Positions 35,810 through 43,694 of a stretch of 64,000 nt of DNA are shown here, piece by piece. Both the position numbers and the translations under genes were made by a program. The notes beneath the pieces are model-generated. The model made no database searches. It worked only from the letters and a program-made list of their open reading frames with translations, and was not told the origin of the DNA. Every line of letters begins with the position of its first letter. Within the stretch, counting starts at the first letter, position 1. The DNA is from Cytophagales bacterium (lineage in GTDB: Bacteria; Bacteroidota; Bacteroidia; Cytophagales; Cytophagaceae): contig REBA01000011.1 of NCBI GenBank assembly GCA_004294225.1, positions 62,001 to 126,000 of the forward strand, written 5' to 3'.

Positions 35810-36823
35810 TTATCTAATTCTAATTCTTCTTCCTGGTCTGATAACAGTTCTGCTACTCATTCTATTCATTTTGTAGATACTATTAAGCGATACTCTATAT
35901 TTTCTTGCAATAGTTCCTAAAGACTCTCCTGATCTAACTTTGTGGTAATAAATTTTTCTTGCATCTTTTAAATATTCAAAATGCTCTGGCAATAACTGAA
36001 AAATTTTACTCTTTATTCTATTATTAGCAAAATCATAGACATTTTCTGGGTTTAAAGCATTGCCTTCATATCGAACTTCAAAATGCAAATGCGAGCCTGT
36101 GCTTCTGCCTGTGTTTCCTCCCAAACCTATTTGTTCTCCCGCCTTTAATAATTGACCAATCTTTACATCTTGTCTTGACAAATGACCATATAATGTTTCA
36201 AAACCATTATAGTGCCTGAGTAATATATATTTCCCATAGCCTCGCCCATCTATTTGGCAGATTCTTACAATACCGTCAAAACAAGCCATTACAGGCTCAC
36301 CAGTTTCTAAATCAAGGTCAATACCATAATGCCATCTGCTATACCGTCTCCCAAAAATAGAAGTAGTTTTACATTCTTTAAGCGGCATAGAGTAATTAAA
36401 GTTATTGCTAGAATCAAAAAGTGTAAAGTTAATGGTGTCAGAAAATTTGCTTCCATCAATCTTATAAGGGTTTACATGTCTAGAATCCCAAACAGAAAAA
36501 TATTCTGCATAAGTAACCCAAATAGAATCTAACTTGATTTGCTCTGCGACTTCTATAATACTCGTTTCCCCTTCTTCATTACTTGAAGTGTCTTCACTCA
36601 CTATGGTTAATGATTTGTTTGGATTAAATTGATTATTTTTATTTTGAGGTTCATCATCTTCAAATTGGTTTTCTTCCTCAATTTCTAGCGAGTCGCCTAA
36701 GTTATTATGGATTCCAGGTGCCTTGGTTTGGAAGAAATCTTTGCCTTTTTTGGTGTTTGACTGGGCAATAGATTGATGAGCAAATAAAACACTAGATAAT
36801 ATAATAACAATAGTTAATTTCAT
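35810..36823 (-). CDS. M23 peptidase with C-terminal LysM domain
   Basis: 337 residues. A signal peptide (1-20, ending SIAQ) is followed by an acidic, low-complexity linker. The M23 domain (about 150-260) has zinc and catalytic residues in WHYGIDLDLETGEPV and GSHLHFEVRYEG, and GYGKYILLRHYNGFETLYGHL between them. The C-terminal LysM (about 290-337) reads YYHKVRSGESLGTIARKYRV. It probably cleaves peptidoglycan cross-links in the periplasm. A hairpin lies 11 nt before its start codon. Confidence 0.92.
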   Translation of the reverse strand: MKLTIVIILSSVLFAHQSIAQSNTKKGKDFFQTKAPGIHNNLGDSLEIEEENQFEDDEPQNKNNQFNPNKSLTIVSEDTSSNEEGETSIIEVAEQIKLDSIWVTYAEYFSVWDSRHVNPYKIDGSKFSDTINFTLFDSSNNFNYSMPLKECKTTSIFGRRYSRWHYGIDLDLETGEPVMACFDGIVRICQIDGRGYGKYILLRHYNGFETLYGHLSRQDVKIGQLLKAGEQIGLGGNTGRSTGSHLHFEVRYEGNALNPENVYDFANNRIKSKIFQLLPEHFEYLKDARKIYYHKVRSGESLGTIARKYRVSLNSIYKMNRMSSRTVIRPGRRIRIR

Positions 36824-36834
36824 TATTAAAAATA

Positions 36835-36868
36835 TTACACCCTTAAAATATTGATTATAAGGGTGTAA
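36835..36868 (-). terminator. Hairpin between trxB and the M23 peptidase gene
   Basis: 11-bp stem TTACACCCTTA (36835-36845 with 36858-36868), 12-nt loop, followed on the minus strand by a T-rich run. It can end the trxB transcript, but it also sits almost on the start codon of the next gene. Confidence 0.55.
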
Positions 36869-36903
36869 ATTTAGTTAAGATAGATTAAATGTATTTAGGT
36901 TTT

Positions 36904-37842
36904 TTAGTTATGACCATTAGCAGCCAAATATCTTTCACCATCTAATGCAGCCATGCAACCACTTCCTGCGGCAGTTACTGCTTGTCTATAGATATGGTCT
37001 TGTGCATCGCCACAAGCAAATACTCCTTGAATATTAGTTTTTGAAGTACCTGGTATTGTTTTTATATAACCACTTTCGTCCATATCTATCCATCCTTTAA
37101 ATATTTCAGTATTGGGCTGATGTCCTATAGCAACAAAAAAACCACTTACCTTTATTTCTCTTTTTTCCTTAGTTTTATTATTGAACAACCGAACTCCTTC
37201 TACTTCTTCCGAACCAAGTATTTCATCGGTTTCAGAATTCCAGCAAATCTCAATATTAGGGGTATTTTTTACTCTTTCTTGCATAATAATTGATGCCCTC
37301 ATGCTATCCCTTCTTACTATCATATAAACTTTTTTGCAAAGTTTAGAAAGATAACTTGCCTCTTCACAGGCAGTATCTCCTGCACCTACTATAGCGACTT
37401 CTTGATTTTTAAAGAAAAATCCATCACAAACAGCACAGGCAGAAACTCCCTTACCATTAAGCCTAGTTTCAGATTCTATCCCTAACCATTTTGCTGAAGC
37501 TCCAGTGGCTATTATTATACAATCAGAGCTAATCTCAATGTTATCATCAATAACAACTTTGTGTGTAGGACCAGAAAAGTCTACTTTGGTAGCCATGCCA
37601 AAACGAATATCCGAACCAAATCTTAAAGCTTGATTTTTAAAATCTTCCATCATTTTTTTTTTTTTTTTTCCTTTTGGATATCCAGGGTAGTTTTCAACGT
37701 CATTTGTAATCATTAATTGACCTCCAGGCTGACTACCTGTGTACATTACCGGTTTTAATCCTGCTCTTGAAGTATATATTGCTGCTGTATATCCAGCGGG
37801 ACCAGATCCTATTATCAAACACTCTACTTTTTCTGTTTTCAT
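36904..37842 (-). CDS. trxB: Thioredoxin-disulfide reductase
   Basis: 312 residues. The FAD site is IIGSGPAGYTAAIY, the redox centre is Cys136-Ala-Val-Cys139-Asp, the NADPH site is IVGAGDTACEEASYL, and the C-terminal FAD motif is GVFACGDAQD. It keeps cytoplasmic thioredoxin reduced with NADPH. One oddity: residues 59-63, after NYPGYPKG, are five lysines encoded by a 17-A run, where relatives have a segment of the type ITGPE before MMEDF. Frame and length are preserved. This is either a genuine substitution or a sequencing or assembly artefact in a homopolymer. Confidence 0.92.
   Translation of the reverse strand: MKTEKVECLIIGSGPAGYTAAIYTSRAGLKPVMYTGSQPGGQLMITNDVENYPGYPKGKKKKKMMEDFKNQALRFGSDIRFGMATKVDFSGPTHKVVIDDNIEISSDCIIIATGASAKWLGIESETRLNGKGVSACAVCDGFFFKNQEVAIVGAGDTACEEASYLSKLCKKVYMIVRRDSMRASIIMQERVKNTPNIEICWNSETDEILGSEEVEGVRLFNNKTKEKREIKVSGFFVAIGHQPNTEIFKGWIDMDESGYIKTIPGTSKTNIQGVFACGDAQDHIYRQAVTAAGSGCMAALDGERYLAANGHN
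37653..37669 (-). repeat. A17 homopolymer inside trxB
   Basis: Seventeen consecutive T on the plus strand (A in the coding sense), encoding the end of Gly58, Lys59-Lys63 and the first base of Met64. It is prone to polymerase slippage. Confidence 0.9.
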
Positions 37843-37988
37843 TGTATAATAAAAATTGTTTTGTTAATTCAAATTTAAAGAATATTCTAAGGAGAATAAA
37901 AGATATGATTGAATATTATAAAATTTATTAACCATCTCAGCGGAATCTTAAGGTTAATTTTTATAGCAGGAAATTCCCACAGGATTAA

Positions 37989-38582
37989 TTATTCTGGCAA
38001 ATGGATTGAAAAACTTTTATCGGAATAAAAAATAATTATCTTCTCGATTTTTTTATCTTCTTTTTTCTTTTCTTCCTGAAGGCTATCAACAGATTTTGAC
38101 AAATGGTTATTTTCTGTGTTGAAGTTATTGTTGTCGTTTATTTCACTTTCCATAATAGTTGTTTTGGTAGACTCATTATGATTTAATAGAGCAGTTGAAT
38201 TGGCATCAATAGTGATTTTTTCAGAGGGCTGATTATTTATATTTAAAGTAGAAACATTTTCAGTTTCTAACTCAATATTATCATTACTTAGGTTTTTTTT
38301 GTGTTTTGATATTAATGAAGCACCATATTGTATAGTATCTTCAGATTCCTCAAATAAATTAAGCTGAATCATATCACCTTTGCCGTTTAATAACCATAAT
38401 GCATTAAGTTGAGGGAATTTTATTAATATCTTTTGAATAACCTCTAAGCTGGGTTTATTTCTTCGAGATAAAATATGAGAAATTACAGCCCTAGGAATAC
38501 CTATACCATCTGCAAATGAAGATGGTGAAAGCTCCCAAGAAGTTAATAACTGCTCTATTCTATTGGTGATATCATTTCCCAT
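37989..38582 (-). CDS. XRE-type helix-turn-helix protein with long disordered tail
   Basis: 197 residues. Residues 5-70 are a Cro/C1-type helix-turn-helix: RIEQLLTSWELSPSSFADGI, then IPRAVISHILSRRNKPSLEV and LNALWLLNGKGDM, a common Bacteroidota domain. The remaining 120 residues are rich in Asn, Ser, Glu and Lys and appear disordered, apart from a hydrophobic end (EKIIIFYSDKSFSIHLPE) that could be a beta-hairpin. Targets are unknown. It is transcribed in the same direction as its neighbours but 95 and 146 nt from them. Confidence 0.8.
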   Translation of the reverse strand: MGNDITNRIEQLLTSWELSPSSFADGIGIPRAVISHILSRRNKPSLEVIQKILIKFPQLNALWLLNGKGDMIQLNLFEESEDTIQYGASLISKHKKNLSNDNIELETENVSTLNINNQPSEKITIDANSTALLNHNESTKTTIMESEINDNNNFNTENNHLSKSVDSLQEEKKKEDKKIEKIIIFYSDKSFSIHLPE

Positions 38583-38677
38583 GATTACAAATGTAACTAA
38601 ACTTAAATTAACATTTGTAATAAGTTAAACACAGGGTTATTAACATTAGTTGTGGATAATCAAGGCGTATAGAAATG

Positions 38678-39706
38678 TTAAAAAGAGCTTAATAATGGAA
38701 TTTTAGCAATAAACGAGTTGTTTACAATAGTAAATTCTGGAAGTTTTGAGGTGATTAAACCATATCTTTCTTTTAAGTTCTTAATTCCTAAACCAGGTGT
38801 AGAAGAGTTGCCCTCTTTCTTTTGATAGTTGTTTCTTACAGTTAAATAGAGTTGTTCATCAACAGAAACATCTATATACAAAGGTATTTCTTTAGATATA
38901 ACGTTATGTTTTATTGCATTTTCTAGTAATAGTTGTAATGCTAGTGGTGGAATATAATAATTAGAGATGTTTTCGTCTGTTTGTCTTTCATTTAGATAAA
39001 TATTTTCTCCGAATCTTATTTTTTGTAGATAGAAAAAAGAACGCATAAATGTTAATTCATCGCTTAATCTAACTAAAGATCGTTCACTTTGGTCTAAAAC
39101 ATATCTATATACATTTGTTAATTGTATAATAAATCTTTCAGCTGATTGAATATCCTCGTGAATAAGAGCCGAAAGTGTATTTAAAGAATTAAAAAGAAAA
39201 TGAGGATTCATTTGATTTTTAAGTGATTCTAATTGTGATATTATATTTTCTTTTTGTTGTCTTTCGAATAACAATTGTAATCTAGCTTTATCTTCTATAA
39301 GTTTTCTATTTTCTTCTTTTAAGAAATAGGATTCAATAGCGTGATCAATGATTAAAATTAGTTCTTCTTCATTCCAAGGTTTGCTTATGTATCGATATAT
39401 TTTCCCTTTGTTAATTGCCTCAATGATAGTGTTGATATCACTATATGCTGTTAATACCATTCTTATTGTATCAGGGTATAGATTTAGTACTTGTTCTAAA
39501 AGCTCTACGCCAGTCATGACAGGCATTTTTTGATCGCATATAATGATTAGTATTTTATTTGATTTCATTATATCTAAAGCTTCGTTACCACCTTGAGCTG
39601 TAAATACATTGTATTTTTGGCGAAAAGCAGCTTTAAAAGAAATAAGATTATTAATTTCATCGTCTACGAATAATATATTGTTCTTTGGGGAACTAGTGCT
39701 TATCAT
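38678..39706 (-). CDS. Receiver domain fused to LytS-type histidine kinase
   Basis: 342 residues. The N-terminal receiver (10-125) has Asp15/Asp16, phospho-acceptor Asp58 (CDQKMPVMTG), Thr86 and Lys109. A short coiled-coil (126-160) leads to a His_kinase (PF06580) domain with His169 in MNPHFLFNSLNTLSALI and an ATPase with N box LLLENAIKHN and G box GLGIKNLKERYG. No membrane segment or sensor domain is present, so it is cytoplasmic and takes its input as phosphoryl groups from another kinase. A LytTR-type regulator would be the expected target; none is nearby. Confidence 0.9.
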   Translation of the reverse strand: MISTSSPKNNILFVDDEINNLISFKAAFRQKYNVFTAQGGNEALDIMKSNKILIIICDQKMPVMTGVELLEQVLNLYPDTIRMVLTAYSDINTIIEAINKGKIYRYISKPWNEEELILIIDHAIESYFLKEENRKLIEDKARLQLLFERQQKENIISQLESLKNQMNPHFLFNSLNTLSALIHEDIQSAERFIIQLTNVYRYVLDQSERSLVRLSDELTFMRSFFYLQKIRFGENIYLNERQTDENISNYYIPPLALQLLLENAIKHNVISKEIPLYIDVSVDEQLYLTVRNNYQKKEGNSSTPGLGIKNLKERYGLITSKLPEFTIVNNSFIAKIPLLSSF

Positions 39707-39758
39707 TTTGTATTTTTTTTATAATAATTTATAGTTTATTGATTTAAAAAATCAATAA

Positions 39759-39792
39759 AAAAGCCTCACATTGTTTTATATATGAGGCTTTT
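39759..39792 (-). terminator. Hairpin terminator after the Lys-rich fusion gene
   Basis: 10-bp stem AAAAGCCTCA (39759-39768 with 39783-39792), 14-nt loop, T run on the 3' side of the minus strand. It lies 23 nt past the stop at 39815. Confidence 0.65.
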
Positions 39793-39814
39793 AACGAATA
39801 AGAGCTAAAATGGT

Positions 39815-41629
39815 TTAAAAAACCTCTTTAATTGTAAATGTTTTCCCCATTAATTTGAATGTATCTCCTTTTTTCTTTCCAAAAATTGCTTGACACAAGG
39901 GGGTTTGAGTAGAAATAGCTATAAATTTTTCTTTTCCTATTATTATTTCGCCTATACTTACACTTACAAAGTAATTCATTAAATCGGTTTTTACAACAGA
40001 ACCTAAAAGTACTGCATTTTGCTCAATAGAGGTATTTATTCTATTCAATATTGAAATACTATTTATGCCTTCTGCATATTGCCTTGCAAACATGTCTCTT
40101 GCTGTTTGCATACTTTCTCTAAAGGAATCAAATTTTTCTTCAGTACTACCTTTTTCTTCATTTGCACTTTCTTGAGCATCATCCATTTCTTTTTTTGAAA
40201 TAGCAACACTTTTATTAATAGTTTCTAAACATTTATCAAGAAGTTCTTTCTTTAAACTAGCTTTTTCAGGCTCTGCTTTTTTTGTCTCAAACTTTATAGG
40301 TTCGTTATTGCTTTTTATAGACTCTATTTTAATGGGTTCTGGTTTATTAATATTAACAAAAGTGTATTTATCAATACTAGGTGAAGAATTGCTGTAATCT
40401 GGTCTCCACAACTCTCTTTGAGGGGCAGAGACAGATGAACTATTAGACTTATTTTTTGGCTCTTTAACTGGTGTATTTTTCTTTATTTCAAGCTTTTGAA
40501 GTACTATTTTTTTAGGTTGTTCTATTTCTAGTATTAAGTCATCTTCAATAATAACTACATCTTCTTGGGAAGTTTTTTTCTTCTTTTCTTTATTAGATAG
40601 TTTAGGTTCTTTGACTTTGATTTTTATAGCAGGTTCTATTTCTTTTTGAGTCTTATTTACTTTGACTTTAGGAGTATTAATTGTTTTAACTAAATTTTCT
40701 TTTTTGCTTATTTTTGTTTTGGCAACTTTAGCTACAACCCCTATTTTTTTGATTTTCTGCTTTTGGGATGCTTGAGTAGTTGTTAAAGCAATTTTAGTAA
40801 GCTTTTTATTAATAGCTTTTACGGGTTTGCTTGTTTTTTTTGCTGCTATTATTTGTTTAGGAATACTTTTGGGAGCTACAACTTTTTTAATTGTTTGCTT
40901 ATTAGTTTTTTGGCTCGGTTTTTTTACTATAATTTGCTTACTTTGAGGTTTATTTATAGTTTTTGTGAAAACCTTTTTATTTGGTTGAGCTTTAGAGCCT
41001 TTGGCTTTATTAGTTATTTTTTTTGGAGCAACGATTGTTTTTTGAGCTACTTTTTTTGTTACAGCAACTGCTTTATTTTTAGAAATATTTACAGTAGTTT
41101 TTGTTTGTTTAATATTTTTTTTGGCAACTACTTTAATTGGTGCTTTCTTTAATTTATTTTTTGAAACAACAGGTTTTTTTTGAACTATTTTTGACTTAGA
41201 AACAGCCTTTTTAAGTATTGGTTTAACATTTATGGATTTCTTTACTCCCAAACTTTTTTGGGCTGGTTTTGGTTTTTTTACTATTTTTTTAGCTTTTAAA
41301 GCTATAATAGGCTTATTAGATTTAGCAGATTTAATATTTGAAGTTTTTTTCGTAACAACTTTTTTGGGCACAATTACATTTTTACCAGCTTTTACTTTGG
41401 GTAAAGCTTTGGATTTAATGTTTTTAATGTTATTTGATTTAGACAATTTAGAATTTGTATTCTTTTTGTTTTTAGAAACAGCTACCAATGCACTTGTTTT
41501 TTTTGTGGTAGATTTAGGGGGATTAGATTTTTTCCCCATTGAAGTGCTTTTTTTTGTATTTGATTTTTGGGTAGGAGTAATAGTTTTTTTTACTTCTTTT
41601 TTACTCTGTGTTTTTACTTTTTTCTTCAT
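39815..41629 (-). CDS. Lysine-rich histone-H1-like tail fused to a Gre-like C-terminal domain
   Basis: 604 residues in two unlike parts. Residues 1-385 or so are low-complexity and strongly basic: short units of Lys with Ser, Thr, Ala, Val, Pro and Asn (for example KKTSNIKSAKSNKP), like histone H1 or AlgP/Hc1-type bacterial tails; a short mixed-charge stretch follows to about 458. Residues 459-604 match a Bacteroidota GreA/GreB-related family (sometimes mislabelled 3-oxoacyl-ACP synthase): an N-terminal coiled coil (KKEMDDAQESANEEKGSTEE) and an FKBP-like end (SPLGQ-like TPLCQAIFGKKKGDTFKLMG, ending FTIKEVF). Normal members are about 150 residues long. The protein probably binds nucleic acid through the tail and RNA polymerase through the C-domain; this is inference. 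It is transcribed alone. Confidence 0.85.
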   Translation of the reverse strand: MKKKVKTQSKKEVKKTITPTQKSNTKKSTSMGKKSNPPKSTTKKTSALVAVSKNKKNTNSKLSKSNNIKNIKSKALPKVKAGKNVIVPKKVVTKKTSNIKSAKSNKPIIALKAKKIVKKPKPAQKSLGVKKSINVKPILKKAVSKSKIVQKKPVVSKNKLKKAPIKVVAKKNIKQTKTTVNISKNKAVAVTKKVAQKTIVAPKKITNKAKGSKAQPNKKVFTKTINKPQSKQIIVKKPSQKTNKQTIKKVVAPKSIPKQIIAAKKTSKPVKAINKKLTKIALTTTQASQKQKIKKIGVVAKVAKTKISKKENLVKTINTPKVKVNKTQKEIEPAIKIKVKEPKLSNKEKKKKTSQEDVVIIEDDLILEIEQPKKIVLQKLEIKKNTPVKEPKNKSNSSSVSAPQRELWRPDYSNSSPSIDKYTFVNINKPEPIKIESIKSNNEPIKFETKKAEPEKASLKKELLDKCLETINKSVAISKKEMDDAQESANEEKGSTEEKFDSFRESMQTARDMFARQYAEGINSISILNRINTSIEQNAVLLGSVVKTDLMNYFVSVSIGEIIIGKEKFIAISTQTPLCQAIFGKKKGDTFKLMGKTFTIKEVF

Positions 41630-41811
41630 CCTAATACAAAATTTACTAATTTAATAGGTTATGGAATACTTTTTCGGATATTAATTTAATTCTTTTGAAC
41701 TATCAAAAAACCTGAAAATCAAATTTTAAATTAATAAAATACAATTTTAATTGGGTATAAACTTAACTGAAATAATTATTTAATCAAAATTTTAAATCAA
41801 ATATATGATAA

Positions 41812-42798
41812 TCAGTTTATACACATAATACCGTTTTGTTCCTTTAATAATTGAAACGGCTCGTTTTTTAACAACATAAATCCATCTAAATCTACATAAT
41901 TTACTAAATTACTTAGATTAAAAGCATTATAAATACCTAGTGTGCTCTCTACCATACATCCAATCATGGTTTGTAGTTTGAATTTTTCCGCTTCTTTTAA
42001 AATTTCTAATGCTTTACTTACTCCACCTGTTTTCATTAATTTTATGTTTATTCCATCAAATTGCTTGGAGATTTCTTCTAAATCGGTTTGATTAATTATA
42101 GATTCGTCAGCGAAAATTGGGTAGAAAGAATACTTTTTTAAATAGATATATTCTTCTCTAAATCCATCTGGCATGGGTTGTTCTATTAAAGAAATATTGT
42201 ATTTTTTTAATTTTTCTAAAAAAATAATTAAAGATTCTACATCGTGCCAAGCTTCGTTGGCATCAATCAATAATGGTAATGTTGAGTATTTACTAACCTC
42301 TTTGATAATGTCTATAGAATTTTCAGTATTAATCTTTAACTTTAATTGTTTAAATCTATTTAATTTATAATCAGATATAAAACTCTTTATTTCATTGGGG
42401 TTAATTATAGGTATTGTGTAGCAAATAGAGCAATTTTCTACTTTATTAATTTTGTAATATTCAGAAAAAGAGGTATTTATTTTTTTAAAATAATATGACA
42501 ATAAGGCAGTCTCAATTCCATACTTTAAGCTTTTACTTATGTTTTTTTTATTTATAAATGTATTATAAATAGATGGTTCATTAATATTTGTTAAACCATC
42601 ACTTAATAACTCTTGAAATTCTGTTTTTATTTTTTCTGGGCTTTCATTATACCTTATGTTTGGTGCAATTTCACCTGCTCCTGTATATTTCCCATCAAAG
42701 CAACTTACAAATAAATTTGTTTTTTTCGTAGTTTCGTTTCTTGATAATTTCCAGTTATACTTCAGCTCAAATTCTTTTTCTTCAATACTCCAGTTCAT
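41812..42798 (-). CDS. Dipeptide epimerase (enolase superfamily, L-Ala-D/L-Glu epimerase type)
   Basis: 328 residues. The capping domain comes first; the barrel carries KLKIN (KxK catalytic base), DANEAW, EQPMP and ADESI (metal ligands) and KLMKTGG (second catalytic Lys). This is the muconate-lactonizing subgroup with the pattern of L-Ala-D/L-Glu epimerase, which handles murein-derived dipeptides; o-succinylbenzoate synthase is the main alternative, but no menaquinone gene is near. A functional link with mpl elsewhere in the window (murein recycling) is plausible. Confidence 0.82.
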   Translation of the reverse strand: MNWSIEEKEFELKYNWKLSRNETTKKTNLFVSCFDGKYTGAGEIAPNIRYNESPEKIKTEFQELLSDGLTNINEPSIYNTFINKKNISKSLKYGIETALLSYYFKKINTSFSEYYKINKVENCSICYTIPIINPNEIKSFISDYKLNRFKQLKLKINTENSIDIIKEVSKYSTLPLLIDANEAWHDVESLIIFLEKLKKYNISLIEQPMPDGFREEYIYLKKYSFYPIFADESIINQTDLEEISKQFDGINIKLMKTGGVSKALEILKEAEKFKLQTMIGCMVESTLGIYNAFNLSNLVNYVDLDGFMLLKNEPFQLLKEQNGIMCIN

Positions 42799-42948
42799 CT
42801 ATTTTCAATTGGTTAATTATTTTTAATAAATTATAATATTTTTATTAGCAATTTTAGTTCAAATCAACATAAGTACATTAATTTTGTATTTTAGAATATA
42901 AAAATACATTTTACCTTTTTAATTAATCGTATCTTTTAATAATTATTG

Positions 42949-43689
42949 ATGAAAGTTGCTTTATTTGTTCCATGTTACATAGATCAATTCTATCCTCAAG
43001 TAGCTATAGCCACGATGGAATTGCTTACAAAATTAGGATGTAATGTAGATTTCCCTTTAAATCAAACATGTTGCGGACAGCCAATGGCCAATTCTGGTTG
43101 TGAAAAGGACGCCATTTCAACGGGTATGAATTTGGTTGCTAATTTCACTGGTTATGATTATATAGTAGGTCCTTCAGGGAGTTGTGTACTTCATGTAAGA
43201 GAGCATTATAGTAAATTACCTCAAACTAAAGAAGTAACTAAGGTAAGAAATAACATCTATGAATTGTCTGAATTTTTAACAGATATACTTCAAATTCAAT
43301 CATTAGAGGCAAATTTTCCTTTTAAGGTGGGCTTGCATCAAAGTTGTCATGGTCAGCGAGGAATGAGGCTTTCACAATGTTCAGAATTAAATCAACCTTA
43401 TTATTCTAAAATTGTTCCTCTTTTGAAGTTGGTTAAAGGCATAGAATTAATAGAACTAGACCGTAAAGATGAATGTTGCGGATTTGGGGGTACTTTTTGT
43501 GTATCGGAAGAAGCTGTTTCTGCTAGAATGGGTATTGATAGAATCAATGATCATATTAAAAATGGTGCTCAATATATTACTGCGGGAGATTCTTCATGTT
43601 TAATGCATTTAGAAGGTCTTTTAAAAAGGAAAGGAAGTAGTGTAAGAATTATTCATTTGGCAGAATTGCTTAATTCAAGTATAAATTAG
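42949..43689 (+). CDS. lutA: Lactate utilisation protein LutA (Fe-S oxidoreductase subunit)
   Basis: 246 residues from ATG at 42949. Two CCG domains are visible: QTCCGQPMANSG near residue 40 and DECCGFGGTFCVSEEAVS near residue 183, the cysteine-rich repeats that bind Fe-S or link to haem-less oxidoreductases (glycolate oxidase GlcF type). LutABC together oxidise L-lactate to pyruvate. First of five closely spaced genes; the gap to lutB is 5 nt. Confidence 0.9.
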   Translation: MKVALFVPCYIDQFYPQVAIATMELLTKLGCNVDFPLNQTCCGQPMANSGCEKDAISTGMNLVANFTGYDYIVGPSGSCVLHVREHYSKLPQTKEVTKVRNNIYELSEFLTDILQIQSLEANFPFKVGLHQSCHGQRGMRLSQCSELNQPYYSKIVPLLKLVKGIELIELDRKDECCGFGGTFCVSEEAVSARMGIDRINDHIKNGAQYITAGDSSCLMHLEGLLKRKGSSVRIIHLAELLNSSIN

Positions 43690-43694
43690 ATAAT

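Noticed and set aside
39815-41629. Possibility that the Lys-rich region is untranslated low-complexity DNA and the Gre-like part a separate gene
   Set aside because: The frame is open without a stop for 604 codons, and no good start codon lies directly before the Gre-like domain.
41232-41654. 140-residue plus-strand ORF rich in Phe and Leu, looking like a membrane protein
   Set aside because: It is the antisense of the Lys-rich tail: AAA/AAG codons read backwards give Phe and Leu. No independent start signals or family match.
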